The notes below the pieces were generated by a model. It did no database searches, was not told the origin of the DNA, and saw only the letters and a program-made list of their open reading frames with translations. DNA of 64,000 nt from Tritrichomonas musculus (Eukaryota > Parabasalia > Tritrichomonadida > Tritrichomonadidae). Below, piece after piece: positions 21,463-31,710 of this stretch (positions are counted from its first letter, which is position 1; each line of letters opens with the position of its first letter). The DNA lies in NCBI GenBank assembly GCA_039105265.1, contig JAPFFF010000004.1, positions 8,227,501-8,291,500 on the forward strand, given 5' to 3'. The position numbers and the translations under genes were made by a program.

Positions 21463-22773
21463 ATGGATTTCAAAAATAACTTGGAAATAAAACAAAATAT
21501 TCAAAGAGAAATCATAGAATATATTGATGATGGCTGTGAAGATAGCTATATTCAATTGATCGACTTAATTAACAATATAAAAATTGAAGAATACAAATCT
21601 AAATAAGTTAATTATTCCAGAATCAATAACAAGAGTTGAATCAAATGCATTCAAAAGCACAAAGCTAGAAGAAATTGTTATTCCTGGAACTGTTAAATTT
21701 TTAGGCGATCGTTTGTTCCAAAGGTGCATTTTATTGAAAAAAGTCACTATTCTTTCGCCAATTACGGTGCTTAGTGAATCATTATTTAATGGATGCGAAT
21801 CACTTGAAGAAGTAACATTGCCATCTTCAATTATAGAAATCAGTAAAAGTGTATGAAATATCATTCAATTGCCACCATTCCGATATTGTGAATTATTGAT
21901 GTCAATTTCCATTCCGGATTCGGTTTCAACGATAGGGAAAGAATGCTTTAGCAATTGTCATTCATTGTTTGAAATAACCCTTCCTTCTTCAATAACATCA
22001 ATTTCGAATTCAGCATTCAGAAAGTGCTTATCATTAGAGAGAATCACAATTCCATCATCGGTCACTTCAATTGGCGATTATTCATTTGATAGTTGCAGAA
22101 TGTTGAGTCACATCACAATCCCTTCATCAGTGACAATTATTGGCAACAGTGCATTCAGCGAAGCAGGGCTAAAAGAAGTGACAATTCCTTCATCTGTTGT
22201 TACGCTTGAATCAAATGTTTTCGCCAAATGCAAGTCACTTTGTAAAGTGGACCTTCCAGATTCACTTTCATCAATTGTTGGCTTTACGTTCTTCAAATGC
22301 ATAACACTTAAAAGCATCACTCTTCCTTCTTCTTTGACAACAATCAAATACAATTTATTTAACAATCAAATTCAGTGAATGTGATTGAAGATTCTTCCTT
22401 CGAAGGATGCATTCTACTTGATAACGTAAAGATTCCTTCATCTGTAACAAAAATCGGAAATGCTGCATTCAAAGATTGTCAAGCATTGAAAATGTTATCG
22501 TTGTCTGAGTCTTTGGAATCTGCTGGATCAAACAGTTTTTACAACTGTTCATCTTTGGCACGTGTTGCAATTCCTTCATCAATGATATCAATTTCAGTTG
22601 GAGCTTTTCGTAAATGCACTTCATTGTCATCTGTTGAAGTACATTCTTCAATGTCATCTATTGGTGATTATGCATTTGAAGGCTGCATTTCGCTAGTTGA
22701 AATCAGTATCCCATCATCAACTGAGATCAAAAACACATCATTTCCACGCAATACAAAAATCGCTAAATATTAA
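21463..22773 (+). pseudogene. BspA-like leucine-rich repeat protein gene, broken
   Basis: The ATG at 21463 begins an LRR-free N-terminus (MDFKNNLEIKQNIQREII). BspA/TpLRR units of about 23 residues follow (LEEIVIPGTVKFLGDRLF, LERITIPSSVTSIGDYSF and others) to the stop at 22771-22773. The reading frame is interrupted at about 21600, 21855 and 22375. Between breaks the repeats are strongly conserved, so loss is recent, or some breaks are sequence errors. BspA-like proteins are a very large family in trichomonads, some of them surface-exposed. This copy shows no signal peptide or membrane segment. Confidence 0.75.
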
Positions 22774-22828
22774 TTTTTAATAAAGATGAAATATCTTTAA
22801 AATAACTTCTTGCTTATTTTTGAATAGA

Positions 22829-25800
22829 TTAATGTTTTTTGGTTGAAAAGATAACATTAAAACCTTCATAAAATAATTCATTGATATCTTTTGGCTGAGT
22901 TCTTTTGTTTTTATTTTCTTTAAAACAAGACTCATTTGGAAAGATTTCTTTTAATAAATTTTGATAATAATCTTTTATTTCTGAATAACCTTTCATATCA
23001 TCACTAACATATGAATAAACCAAATCATAATCTTTAATAAAATTAAACAAAATTTCTTTAGAAATGATATCTATATGTGAAATAACAAATTTTAAAATAT
23101 CTGGAAAATCTGAATATAAAATATGCTGTTCCAAATTTATTGATTTTGAAGTATTTTTGATTTCTTTTTCACCAAATGAATATATCAAATATAAAAAGAA
23201 TATTGATGGTGAAAAATTGTTTTTTGTCGATTCAGTTAATAAATTAATTGCTCTCTCAATATTTGTTTTTTGTTCGATTCCAAAATAACAAATGCGAGCT
23301 AAATTATATAAGCAAAAATCATCATTTTTCTGACGAATACCTTCATTTAAATATTCAAGCATCATTGTGGTGTTCTTTTGAACTCCAACTCCATTTTTAT
23401 AAATAATTGCTAAATTATTTTTAGCATACTGATTATTGAATGATGATGCTTCTTTATAATAATGAATTGCTTGTTGAATATCTTGTTTCATGTAAATCTT
23501 TGAATAGTAAATAATTCCTAAATATAAATTTGACTCGACATTACCTTGATCAGCCGAAATTTTAAAATAATTAATTGCTTTTGGAATGTCTTTAGTAACA
23601 TTGATATTATTTAGATATATTAATCCAAGTACTTTTGAAGATAATACATGATTTTGATTTGCTGAAAGTTTCAAATGATATAGTCCTTTGTTGATATCTT
23701 GTTGAACTTCTACTCCATTAAAATAAATAATTCCAAGCCAATAATTGGCATCGGGATCATTTTTACCTGCAGACAAAGTGAAATATTTTATACCTTTTTT
23801 AATATCTTGCTTAATGTTTTGTCCAAAAAAATAAATATATCCAAGTGAACACTGAGCTATAACATTATTTTTATTTGCTGAAAGTGTTATATAATGAATT
23901 CCTTTTTTAGTATCCTGTTGAACCTTTTTTCCATAAAAATAAATCAATCCAAGTAAGCATTGTGCAAGTGAATTATTATTATTCGCAGAAAGAGTAAGAT
24001 AATAAATAACTTTACTCATATCTTGTGGTATATTATGACATGAAAAATATTCTAATCCAAGAGCAAACTGTGCATCGGAATTATTATTGTTGGCAGAAAG
24101 TATAAGGTAATAAATACCTTTATTAATATTTTTGGTAATATTTTGGTTATTTAAATAAATATATCCAAGTGTATATTGAGCATTTGAATTATTGTTATTA
24201 ACTGAAAGAGTAAGATAATGAAGTCCTTTATTAATATTATTACTATAAAAATAATATCTCCCAATTAAATGTTGTGCAGCAGAATTGTTGTTATTTGCTG
24301 ATAGTGTAAGATAGTGGATTCCTTTATTTATATCTTTTGGAATATTTTCACCTCTAAAATAAATTAATCCAAGATAATATTGTGCATATGAATTATTATT
24401 ATTTGCTGCAAATAAGAAGTGATTAATTCCTTTAATAATAATTTGTTGAACATACAAACCAGAAAAATAAAACAAACCAAGAATAAAATGTGCGTCATCA
24501 TTATTATCATTAGCTGAAAGTGTAAGATACATCATTCCTTTATTAATATTTATAGGAATACTGCCTCCTCGAATATAGTTTATGCCAAGTAAAAACTGGG
24601 CTTTTGAATTATTATTATTAGCTGAAAGAGTTAAGTAATTGACACCTTTATTGATATCTTTCTGATTTTTTTCACCATCAAAATAAATTTTTCCAAGTGA
24701 ATATTGTGCTTCTGCATTATTATTATCAGCTGAAAGAGTGAAATAATGAATTCCTTTTTCAATATCGCCCTTAGTATTTCCATTATAAAAATAAAAATTT
24801 CCAAGTTTGTTTTGTGCAATTGAATTATTATTATTGGCTGAGAGCGTAATATAATAAATTCCTTTATTGGTATTTTTAATACCATCTATTTCTTTTAAAT
24901 ACTCTAATCCAAGGTATAATTGTGCATTTGGATTATTGTTATTAGCTGAAAGTGTAATATGATGGATCCGCCCATTAATATCAGCAGTATCAAAACTATC
25001 TGAAAGATAAATTTGTCCAAGATAATATTGTGCTTCAGAATTATTATAATTAGCTGAAAGTGTAAGATAGAAAATTGCTTTTTCAATGTTTCTTTCAAAT
25101 AAATATAACATTCCAATCACATATTGAGAATAATGGTCATTTTTATTTGCTGATGTTTCAATTATGTCAATAATTTTATTTTGCAATTTTGAATTATTGA
25201 ATTCGATTAATATAAATTGGTATATTCCAAATAGTATATGCGATTTATTTATATTCTTCATTTGTTCTTTATCGATATTTTTAAAAATAATTGGTTTCAA
25301 TATATTAAAAACATTTGAGTTATTATTTAAGAGAAAATATGAAATAAATTTGAATTCATCGACGTATAATTGGTTTAATGAATATATAAAATAGTATTTT
25401 ATTATGTTTTCTACATTTGATCTTTTTTGTGGGTCATTATGAACGCATTTGCTTATTATAATATGGACAAAATCATCGAAAATTTGATCTTTTAAATAGA
25501 TAAAAATATTTTGATTTTTTATATCTATAATTTCACTTTCACTATGATTATTAAGTGGATTTTCTTCTTTATATATGAAATACAAAATTAATCCAAATGA
25601 ATATATATCTGTGCTTTTGTCATATTCTTTAAAATTGAGGATTTCTGGTGATGAATATATAATTGATCCTATGTCACTTGTCATTACTTGTGGTGTTTTT
25701 GAATCAACAAATTTTGAACAATTAAAATCACCAATAAATATTTGATGATCATGATTAATGAATATATTATCTGGCTTTAAATCACGATGAATAAAATTGT

Positions 25801-26854
25801 TTGAATGCAAAATTTGTAGTCCTTCAATAATATCTAAAGATAATTTATACTTTTCTTCATATTTGATTTGTTTATTATTCAAGATGTAATTTTGAAGTGT
25901 TGTTCCACTCATAAATTCAATAATAATGCTTTCAATTTGTTCTTCCTTGTTTTTTGTATAACCAAAACACTTCACAAAATGACTTAATGAATTAATTGCT
26001 TCATACATTTCTTTTTCAGTTGCAAATTCATCATCCGTTATGTAAATATTTCTTATTTTTTGAATGAAAAGTTGATTCGTTATTTTATCGAGAATTAAAA
26101 AGATACCTCTTGAAATATCACGAATTCTGATGATATCGTTATTCTTAAATTCGCGAAGATGAATATGATTATTATAAATAAAAGATTTATATTCAAAAAA
26201 AGATGGATCTTCAAAATCATTCTTTGGAAAATAAAATCTTCGAATCACAAATGTTATGAATGAATCTTTTGTGATATTCAATAACGAAATTTTACGAATT
26301 TTGTTCTCAATTTGTATTCTGATCGTATTAATTTCACTTTCTATATTCGCTTGTTCTTCTTCTTCCGGAAAAATAATGTTATTTAGGTTGATACGATATG
26401 ATTTGTCGCTTCCCGAATTTTGTTTGTTACTCGATGATATCTTTTTGATAAGTTCATTGAACTGTTCATATCCTCTCCTATTTGGTGTAATAAAATGGAT
26501 TGTACTGCGTGTTAAAAAAGATAATATTGCATTTAAATGTGGCTGCTCATGATTTTCGTCAATTATTATCGTGTAAATTTTGAATTCATGGCAAATCGTC
26601 AAATATTTGTTGTTTTTATCTTCAAAAAATGAAAATGTAGCAAAAGGTACAGTTTTAACTGCTAAATATGCCTTTATTTCTTCAAATATTGATGATTCTG
26701 CTTCATCTTTCATCAAAATATAAAAATCAAATTCTTTGATCACTCTAAAATAAAAAGAAGGCTGAACATCATCTTTAAAAAGATCCTTTCCACTAAATTT
26801 TGAATGACTTTTTATGGTTTCAGCGATTTTTCTTTGAAGAATATCATGTTCCAT
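22829..26854 (-). CDS. protein kinase with long Sel1-repeat array
   Basis: 1,341 residues, ATG at 26854. Residues 1-190 form an unassigned N-terminal region. The kinase domain (about 240-505) has a degenerate glycine loop (RDISRGIFLI), Lys266 in FIQKI, HRDLKPDN (356-363), GDFNCSK where DFG has become DFN (376-378), SSPE and STDIYSFGLILYF. The catalytic Asp and metal-binding Asp remain, so activity is possible. Residues about 575-1250 contain about 18 Sel1 repeats with an unusually uniform pattern: YLTLSANNNNSxAQ, LGxIYF, then DINKGIH, 36 residues each. Sel1 arrays form a curved scaffold for protein partners. At the DNA level this is a 108-bp periodic repeat at about 23400-25150. No membrane segments; probably a cytosolic signalling scaffold. 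Confidence 0.88.
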   Translation of the reverse strand: MEHDILQRKIAETIKSHSKFSGKDLFKDDVQPSFYFRVIKEFDFYILMKDEAESSIFEEIKAYLAVKTVPFATFSFFEDKNNKYLTICHEFKIYTIIIDENHEQPHLNAILSFLTRSTIHFITPNRRGYEQFNELIKKISSSNKQNSGSDKSYRINLNNIIFPEEEEQANIESEINTIRIQIENKIRKISLLNITKDSFITFVIRRFYFPKNDFEDPSFFEYKSFIYNNHIHLREFKNNDIIRIRDISRGIFLILDKITNQLFIQKIRNIYITDDEFATEKEMYEAINSLSHFVKCFGYTKNKEEQIESIIIEFMSGTTLQNYILNNKQIKYEEKYKLSLDIIEGLQILHSNNFIHRDLKPDNIFINHDHQIFIGDFNCSKFVDSKTPQVMTSDIGSIIYSSPEILNFKEYDKSTDIYSFGLILYFIYKEENPLNNHSESEIIDIKNQNIFIYLKDQIFDDFVHIIISKCVHNDPQKRSNVENIIKYYFIYSLNQLYVDEFKFISYFLLNNNSNVFNILKPIIFKNIDKEQMKNINKSHILFGIYQFILIEFNNSKLQNKIIDIIETSANKNDHYSQYVIGMLYLFERNIEKAIFYLTLSANYNNSEAQYYLGQIYLSDSFDTADINGRIHHITLSANNNNPNAQLYLGLEYLKEIDGIKNTNKGIYYITLSANNNNSIAQNKLGNFYFYNGNTKGDIEKGIHYFTLSADNNNAEAQYSLGKIYFDGEKNQKDINKGVNYLTLSANNNNSKAQFLLGINYIRGGSIPININKGMMYLTLSANDNNDDAHFILGLFYFSGLYVQQIIIKGINHFLFAANNNNSYAQYYLGLIYFRGENIPKDINKGIHYLTLSANNNNSAAQHLIGRYYFYSNNINKGLHYLTLSVNNNNSNAQYTLGYIYLNNQNITKNINKGIYYLILSANNNNSDAQFALGLEYFSCHNIPQDMSKVIYYLTLSANNNNSLAQCLLGLIYFYGKKVQQDTKKGIHYITLSANKNNVIAQCSLGYIYFFGQNIKQDIKKGIKYFTLSAGKNDPDANYWLGIIYFNGVEVQQDINKGLYHLKLSANQNHVLSSKVLGLIYLNNINVTKDIPKAINYFKISADQGNVESNLYLGIIYYSKIYMKQDIQQAIHYYKEASSFNNQYAKNNLAIIYKNGVGVQKNTTMMLEYLNEGIRQKNDDFCLYNLARICYFGIEQKTNIERAINLLTESTKNNFSPSIFFLYLIYSFGEKEIKNTSKSINLEQHILYSDFPDILKFVISHIDIISKEILFNFIKDYDLVYSYVSDDMKGYSEIKDYYQNLLKEIFPNESCFKENKNKRTQPKDINELFYEGFNVIFSTKKH

Positions 26855-27153
26855 AAAAATATTATTTACCTTTAAATACTATTCACTTTTTGATATCATA
26901 TTTGGTCTTGATATAAAACTCTATTTTTATAAATAAAAATGAAGTAATTTAGTAAAATTACAGAAAAATAAATAAAATTTATTGTCAATCGTTTGAAAAT
27001 TATCAGAGTATTTAAAATATTGACGAATAATCGAAAAAATATTATGATAATTAGCATTTGTTTTCTCATTATTGAAATAATTATCATCAAAATATTACAA
27101 ACAAATGAAAAACAATTTTAAAATGATAAAATATTCTTTAAAAATTAAAAAAA
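26855..27153. other. AT-rich intergenic spacer
   Basis: About 300 bp between two minus-strand genes; no recognisable element. Confidence 0.5.
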
Positions 27154-28494
27154 TTAATCAAAAGATATAATTGAGCCAAAAAGTTCAATGTTTCTTAGAT
27201 CCATGTGATGGTCAGTTTCACCAAAACGAGTTCCTTTCATTGTGAGCTGAATTGATCGTAAAGGTAATTCATTGTCAATTGTTTTTGTGATTTCTGGTTT
27301 TTCTATTGACAATTCTTTTGTATCATCAACTTCATCAAGAATGACTTCCTGATTATATTTTGTTATTCCCTTGAGAGTCCAGCTTGTGAAGAAGCAATTG
27401 CCATTTGTGAATCCAGATTTAAGACGATATTTATTGAAATTGATAAATGACTTTTTGAATTCAATTTTAACGTACGAATTTTCAACATCTTTTGATGCCC
27501 AATGATTGGAATTCCAGCTTGGATCAACAATATTTGGCAAAAATTTTTCCTTGTTTTCATCATATGAATTTCCAGTTATTTCAATTAAACCGCAATCTGC
27601 AGGGTTGCTGTGAAATTCGTCAAAAAAATATTGAAATATTCCATTTGGACACTGCTTGACGGTTCCTATTGAATATCTATCGTTATCGATTTGATGAACT
27701 GATTTGTGATTTATGTAGAAGCATTTGATTAGCTTGTACCATAAAATTTGTGTCATTTCTGTTGAATCAAAATTATTAATAAATTCTAAAAATTTTGATT
27801 CACTTAATGATGAATATTCTATTTTTTCATAGAATTTAATGATGTTTTGCTTATCTTCATCGTTATATTTATCTTTAAAAATCATTTGAATAAAATCAAA
27901 TAGATTGTCTTCATTTTCCAGCCTTAAATTCTTATTTGATATTATTTGATAGAGTATGTGCAAAGGAAGTTTTTTTAATAAGTCTGGATTAATTGAATAA
28001 AATCGAGTTGAAAGAATATCTATAAGATTTAATTCATCTAAAACTTGAAAAGTTGACGGAATTTTATCATAAATTAAAATTCGCTCTATTATTTCGTTAA
28101 TATTGGTTTTACTTAAATCTTGATTAAAAGAATCATGTATTTTTTTAAACATTTCAGCATTTCCTAGAATAATTGAGATTTGTTCAAGTTTTAAGCTTTG
28201 TTTGCTATCAAACTCTATTGGAAATCCCATTGAAAGTTGTTTTAAGAGCGAAATTATGTCTTCGGTAAAAATATTTTGAATATCTTGAGATGGAAGATCA
28301 ATTGTATATGAAGAAAATGTTGGATCTGAATAAAGAAGTTGAGAAACTGTAGGTGAAAGAAATTCAGCTACAAACTTGTTCATTTTAATATCTTCCTTTC
28401 CATAAATAAATCGAAATTCGTTTTCTTTATCTATATCATTGATTAGAATGTTTTTCAATCCAGCAGATGACAGTGTTATTGATTTTTTGGCCAT
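27154..28494 (-). CDS. BTB-like / BACK-like / discoidin-like protein
   Basis: 446 residues, ATG at 28494. Residues about 20-125 resemble the BTB-like start of a common trichomonad family (FRFIYGKEDIKMNKFVAEFL, SPTVSQLLYSDPTF). Residues about 125-250 are helical, as in BACK linkers. Residues about 275-446 have the pattern of a discoidin/F5-8 type C beta-sandwich: WNSNHWASKDVENSYVKIEF, YRLKSGFTNGNCFFTSWTLK, and ELPLRSIQLTMKGTRF near the end. BTB-BACK proteins are known Cul3 ubiquitin-ligase adaptors in other eukaryotes; here that role is inference. The polyubiquitin genes next door are not evidence for it, since trichomonad genes are not arranged in operons. The frame is complete. Confidence 0.7.
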   Translation of the reverse strand: MAKKSITLSSAGLKNILINDIDKENEFRFIYGKEDIKMNKFVAEFLSPTVSQLLYSDPTFSSYTIDLPSQDIQNIFTEDIISLLKQLSMGFPIEFDSKQSLKLEQISIILGNAEMFKKIHDSFNQDLSKTNINEIIERILIYDKIPSTFQVLDELNLIDILSTRFYSINPDLLKKLPLHILYQIISNKNLRLENEDNLFDFIQMIFKDKYNDEDKQNIIKFYEKIEYSSLSESKFLEFINNFDSTEMTQILWYKLIKCFYINHKSVHQIDNDRYSIGTVKQCPNGIFQYFFDEFHSNPADCGLIEITGNSYDENKEKFLPNIVDPSWNSNHWASKDVENSYVKIEFKKSFINFNKYRLKSGFTNGNCFFTSWTLKGITKYNQEVILDEVDDTKELSIEKPEITKTIDNELPLRSIQLTMKGTRFGETDHHMDLRNIELFGSIISFD

Positions 28495-28563
28495 TTTAAC
28501 TTTAAATAAATTTGGAAGTGTTTTTTGTCAAATAATTATTTTGGTTTTAACAAACACACACAC

Positions 28564-28577
28564 AAAAAAAAAAAAAA
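28564..28577 (-). terminator. Pol III terminator of tRNA-Glu
   Basis: A run of 14 A on the plus strand gives T14 in the minus-strand transcript, 4 nt past the tRNA 3' end. Confidence 0.8.
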
Positions 28578-28581
28578 GATT

Positions 28582-28652
28582 TCCGACACGGGGAGTCGAA
28601 CCCCGATCCCGTGGATGAAAACCACGTATCCTAACCGCTGAACGATGTCGGA
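28582..28652 (-). tRNA. tRNA-Glu (UUC)
   Basis: Read on the minus strand, the 71-nt sequence folds as a full cloverleaf. The acceptor stem TCCGACA/TGTCGGA is perfectly paired, the D-loop has AGCGGTTAGGA, the anticodon stem-loop is CGTGG-TTTTCAT-CCACG with anticodon TTC, and the T-arm is CGGGG-TTCGACT-CCCCG. It reads GAA codons, which are heavily used in these AT-rich genes. No intron; CCA is not encoded. Confidence 0.95.
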
Positions 28653-28946
28653 TATATGAATATTGATTTTAATTTTAATCCTATAAAAATTACTTTTCAA
28701 ACTATTTCTGCAATTTATTTGAAATCACTTGTTGATGAATTAATTCCAATATAATGTTTGTCTATTGAACTCAAAATTCAATTGACAAAAATTGTTTTTA
28801 TATTCTATCAAGAATATCAACTTGATTATTTTTTTGGACTGAAACATTGTTTTTATTAGTTTGTTTTAACAAATAAAGCTTTAAATCTTAAAAATAAAAA
28901 ATGCTATAAATTTAATTAAATAAAAATATTTAATAAATCAAATAAT
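28653..28946. other. intergenic spacer with the polyubiquitin 3' flank
   Basis: The part next to 28947 matches (as reverse complement) the 3' flank of the polyubiquitin gene ending at 52673, including TTTAAATTATTTGATTTATT, so the two genes share a common ancestral 3' end. Confidence 0.7.
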
Positions 28947-30092
28947 TTAAAAGCCTCCACGAAGTCTTAAAACTAAGTGAAGTGTGGAATCTTTTTGAAT
29001 GGAGTAATCTTGGAGTGTATTACCATCTTCAAGTTGTTTACCAGCGAAAATAAGACGTTGTTGGTCTGGTGGAATTCCTTCCTTATCTTGGATTTTGGCT
29101 TTGACATCTTCAATTCTGTCAGTTGGTTCAACTTCGAGTGTGATATGTTTGCCTGTGAGTGTTTTAACAAAGATTTGCATACCACCTCTCAAACGAAGAA
29201 CCAAGTGGAGAGTTGAATCCTTTTGGATTGAGTAATCTTGGAGTGTGTTGCCATCTTCTAATTGTTTACCGGCGAAAATAAGACGTTGTTGATCTGGTGG
29301 AATTCCTTCCTTGTCTTGAATTTTGGCTTTGACATCTTCAATACGATCTGTTGGTTCAACTTCAAGGGTAATGTGTTTGCCTGTGAGTGTCTTGACAAAG
29401 ATTTGCATACCACCTCTCAAACGAAGAACCAAGTGGAGAGTTGAATCCTTTTGAATGGAATAATCTTGGAGTGTGTTGCCATCTTCTAATTGTTTACCGG
29501 CGAAAATAAGACGTTGTTGGTCTGGTGGAATTCCTTCCTTATCTTGGATTTTGGCTTTGACATCTTCAATACGATCTGTTGGTTCAACTTCAAGGGTAAT
29601 GTGTTTGCCTGTGAGTGTCTTGACAAAGATTTGCATACCACCTCTCAAACGAAGAACCAAGTGGAGAGTTGAATCCTTTTGAATGGAATAATCTTGGAGT
29701 GTGTTGCCATCTTCTAATTGTTTACCGGCGAAAATAAGACGTTGTTGGTCTGGTGGAATTCCTTCCTTGTCTTGAATTTTGGCTTTGACATCTTCAATAC
29801 GATCTGTTGGTTCAACTTCAAGGGTAATGTGTTTGCCTGTGAGTGTCTTGACAAAGATTTGCATACCACCTCTCAAACGAAGAACCAAGTGGAGAGTTGA
29901 ATCCTTTTGAATGGAATAATCTTGGAGTGTGTTGCCATCTTCTAATTGTTTACCGGCGAAAATAAGACGTTGTTGATCTGGTGGAATTCCTTCCTTGTCT
30001 TGGATTTTGGCTTTGACATCTTCAATACGATCTGTTGGTTCAACTTCAAGAGTAATGTGTTTACCTGTGAGTGTCTTGACGAAGATTTGCAT
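28947..30092 (-). CDS. polyubiquitin, 5 units, ends RGGF
   Basis: Five head-to-tail 76-residue ubiquitins plus a single terminal Phe that must be trimmed by a deubiquitinase. Every unit has lysines 6, 11, 27, 29, 33, 48 and 63 and the RLRGG end. Differences from animal ubiquitin include His12, Thr19-20 region TDR, Asp24, Asn54, Gln57, Ser60 and Asp64, as in trichomonads. It is expected to supply free ubiquitin for proteasomal degradation and signalling. It is transcribed divergently from the gene at 30324 across a 231-bp promoter. Unit DNA differs at silent sites, with internal units more alike than the terminal ones, as expected from concerted evolution. Confidence 0.97.
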   Translation of the reverse strand: MQIFVKTLTGKHITLEVEPTDRIEDVKAKIQDKEGIPPDQQRLIFAGKQLEDGNTLQDYSIQKDSTLHLVLRLRGGMQIFVKTLTGKHITLEVEPTDRIEDVKAKIQDKEGIPPDQQRLIFAGKQLEDGNTLQDYSIQKDSTLHLVLRLRGGMQIFVKTLTGKHITLEVEPTDRIEDVKAKIQDKEGIPPDQQRLIFAGKQLEDGNTLQDYSIQKDSTLHLVLRLRGGMQIFVKTLTGKHITLEVEPTDRIEDVKAKIQDKEGIPPDQQRLIFAGKQLEDGNTLQDYSIQKDSTLHLVLRLRGGMQIFVKTLTGKHITLEVEPTDRIEDVKAKIQDKEGIPPDQQRLIFAGKQLEDGNTLQDYSIQKDSTLHLVLRLRGGF

Positions 30093-30323
30093 CTTTAAAA
30101 ATGATTTGGTTTAGTTTTGACTTTTTCTTTCTGAAATTTATTGGCAATTTTATTTGGTCACTGCTCTCAAAAAATAATTAAATTGAATTAATGTTCAAGC
30201 ATCCATTTAATTATTGAGAGCATTGTTGGTTTTATAAAATTTTAAGATAAATTTTAAAAATTTTAAAATTTTGTCTTTTTGAAGCTCTTTTCCAAATGGC
30301 AAAAATGATTTCATTTTTTATCG
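30093..30323. promoter_or_regulatory. bidirectional polyubiquitin promoter 1
   Basis: 231 bp between two divergent ATGs. A trichomonad initiator-like TCATTTTT lies about 10 nt upstream of each start (A at 30102 on the minus strand and 30313 on the plus strand). Near the middle is an inverted pair, GCTCTCAA (30163-30170) and TTGAGAGC (30214-30221), a candidate shared regulator site. The same arrangement is kept in the other two pairs. Confidence 0.8.
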
Positions 30324-30785
30324 ATGCAAATCTTCGTCAAGACACTCACAGGAAAACATATTACACTCGAAGTTGAACCAACCGACAGAATTGAAGATGT
30401 CAAAGCCAAAATCCAAGACAAAGAAGGTATTCCACCAGATCAACAACGTCTTATTTTCGCCGGTAAACAATTAGAAGATGGCAACACACTCCAAGATTAC
30501 TCAATCCAAAAGGATTCAACTCTCCACTTGGTTCTTCGTTTGAGAGGTGGTATGCAAATCTTTGTTAAAACACTCACAGGTAAACACATCACACTCGAAG
30601 TTGAACCAACTGACAGGATTGAAGATGTCAAAGCCAAAATCCAAGATAAGGAAGGAATTCCACCAGATCAACAACGTCTTATTTTCGCCGGTAAACAACT
30701 TGAAGATGGTAATACACTCCAAGATTACTCCATTCAAAAAGATTCCACACTTCACTTAGTTTTAAGACTTCGTGGAGGTCTCTAA
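30324..30785 (+). CDS. polyubiquitin, 2 units, ends RGGL
   Basis: Two ubiquitin units plus a terminal Leu. The protein is identical unit by unit to the other polyubiquitins in the window, with all seven lysines kept. It faces away from the 5-unit gene and shares its promoter. The stop overlaps a TAAA, the usual trichomonad polyadenylation context. Its 3' flank is the part duplicated in inverted form around 43.6-44.2 kb; its partner copy is the gene at 44246-44707. Confidence 0.97.
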   Translation: MQIFVKTLTGKHITLEVEPTDRIEDVKAKIQDKEGIPPDQQRLIFAGKQLEDGNTLQDYSIQKDSTLHLVLRLRGGMQIFVKTLTGKHITLEVEPTDRIEDVKAKIQDKEGIPPDQQRLIFAGKQLEDGNTLQDYSIQKDSTLHLVLRLRGGL

Positions 30786-31204
30786 ACATGTCATCTTGTA
30801 TAAATTTTTTAATAAACATTAATTTAATTATTCTCAATAATTGAATACATTCTTATTTTTTATTTGGCTGCAAAGCAAGGATATCTTTGCTTTCAGCGCA
30901 TCGATGTTTGAATTTACTTGATTAATTCAGTAAAATAAAAGTCTACTTGCTTATTGTAATAATAATATAAAAAATTAGTTCAATTGATTTACTTAAAAGA
31001 GGTTATATAGTTAAGCATGTCAGCAATTGTTGGAAAATCTTCTGCCAATTTAAAGATTTTGCTCTTTAAATTAAAATTTGTGCATTTCTTATTTTTTTAA
31101 AATAGGATTCTTTGAATGAATTGCAAAATTAAAAAGCTATAACGTTGTCCAGAGTAAGCTTTTATTAGTTGATGGTTTGAAATAGTTTTTTTTTTTTTTT
31201 TTAT

Positions 31205-31326
31205 GACTAGGTTCAAAAGAGTGAAAATGCTCGCTAAGAAAAAATGTCCTAACAACCTATAACAGTGATCTAAGCCATAAGCTAGAGTATTATAGATATG
31301 TTTGCTAAACTCTAATTGAACCTAGT
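31205..31326. repeat. small inverted-repeat segment in the duplicated flank
   Basis: CTAGGTTCAA at the left and TTGAACCTAG at the right bound about 122 bp, flanked by TGA on both sides. It is present in both arms of the inverted duplication, so it predates it. It could be a tiny MITE or an RNA hairpin. Confidence 0.5.
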
Positions 31327-31440
31327 GAGTAACTTTTTATATGCCATAAAACTTTTTCAATAGTTTATTTATAAAAGATGAGCATTTTTTTTTGTTAGGG
31401 CCCAATATGTCATCATTTTAATTTTCTATAATAAAATTTT

Positions 31441-31710
31441 ATATCAATAACAAAAAATATGTTATTGATACAAAAATCATTTATTAATAACCAATAATTA
31501 GTATTTGTAACAAAAAAATAGTATATGTGACGAAATTTTTTTATCTAAAACAAAAAAAAATCATCTATATCAAAATTTTTTTATCTATAACGAAATTTTG
31601 TATCTGTTACGAAAATTTTGTATGTGTTACGAAAATTTGGTTTTTAATACAAAATATTTGTATTGTTTACAAAATTTTTGTATTTAATACAAATTTCTTG
31701 TTATAGTAAA
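31441..31710. repeat. iteron-like degenerate 17-21 bp repeats
   Basis: About a dozen loose repeats of the form TAT-N-TGTTACGAAAATTTTG, best at TATCTGTTACGAAAATTTTG and TATGTGTTACGAAAATTT. The same cluster recurs at 34001-34270 and 36561-36780. Position near the ends of the element suggests transposase-binding subterminal repeats; this is inference. Confidence 0.75.

Larger units (their letters stand above)
30093..31397. repeat. left arm of ubiquitin-locus inverted duplication
   Basis: The promoter, the 2-unit polyubiquitin gene and about 610 bp of its 3' flank are repeated as the reverse complement at about 43637-44938, with only scattered differences. The arm continues past the inserted element, from 36873 to about 36943. 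Confidence 0.9.

Noticed and set aside
28977-29216. Repeated antisense frames (about 60-79 codons) opposite every polyubiquitin unit
   Set aside because: They are the reverse reading of conserved ubiquitin codons and recur wherever a unit occurs; no start context or independent conservation.
27154-30785. A ubiquitin-ligase operon formed by the BTB-like gene and polyubiquitin
   Set aside because: Trichomonad genes are transcribed singly; adjacency alone does not show a functional link.
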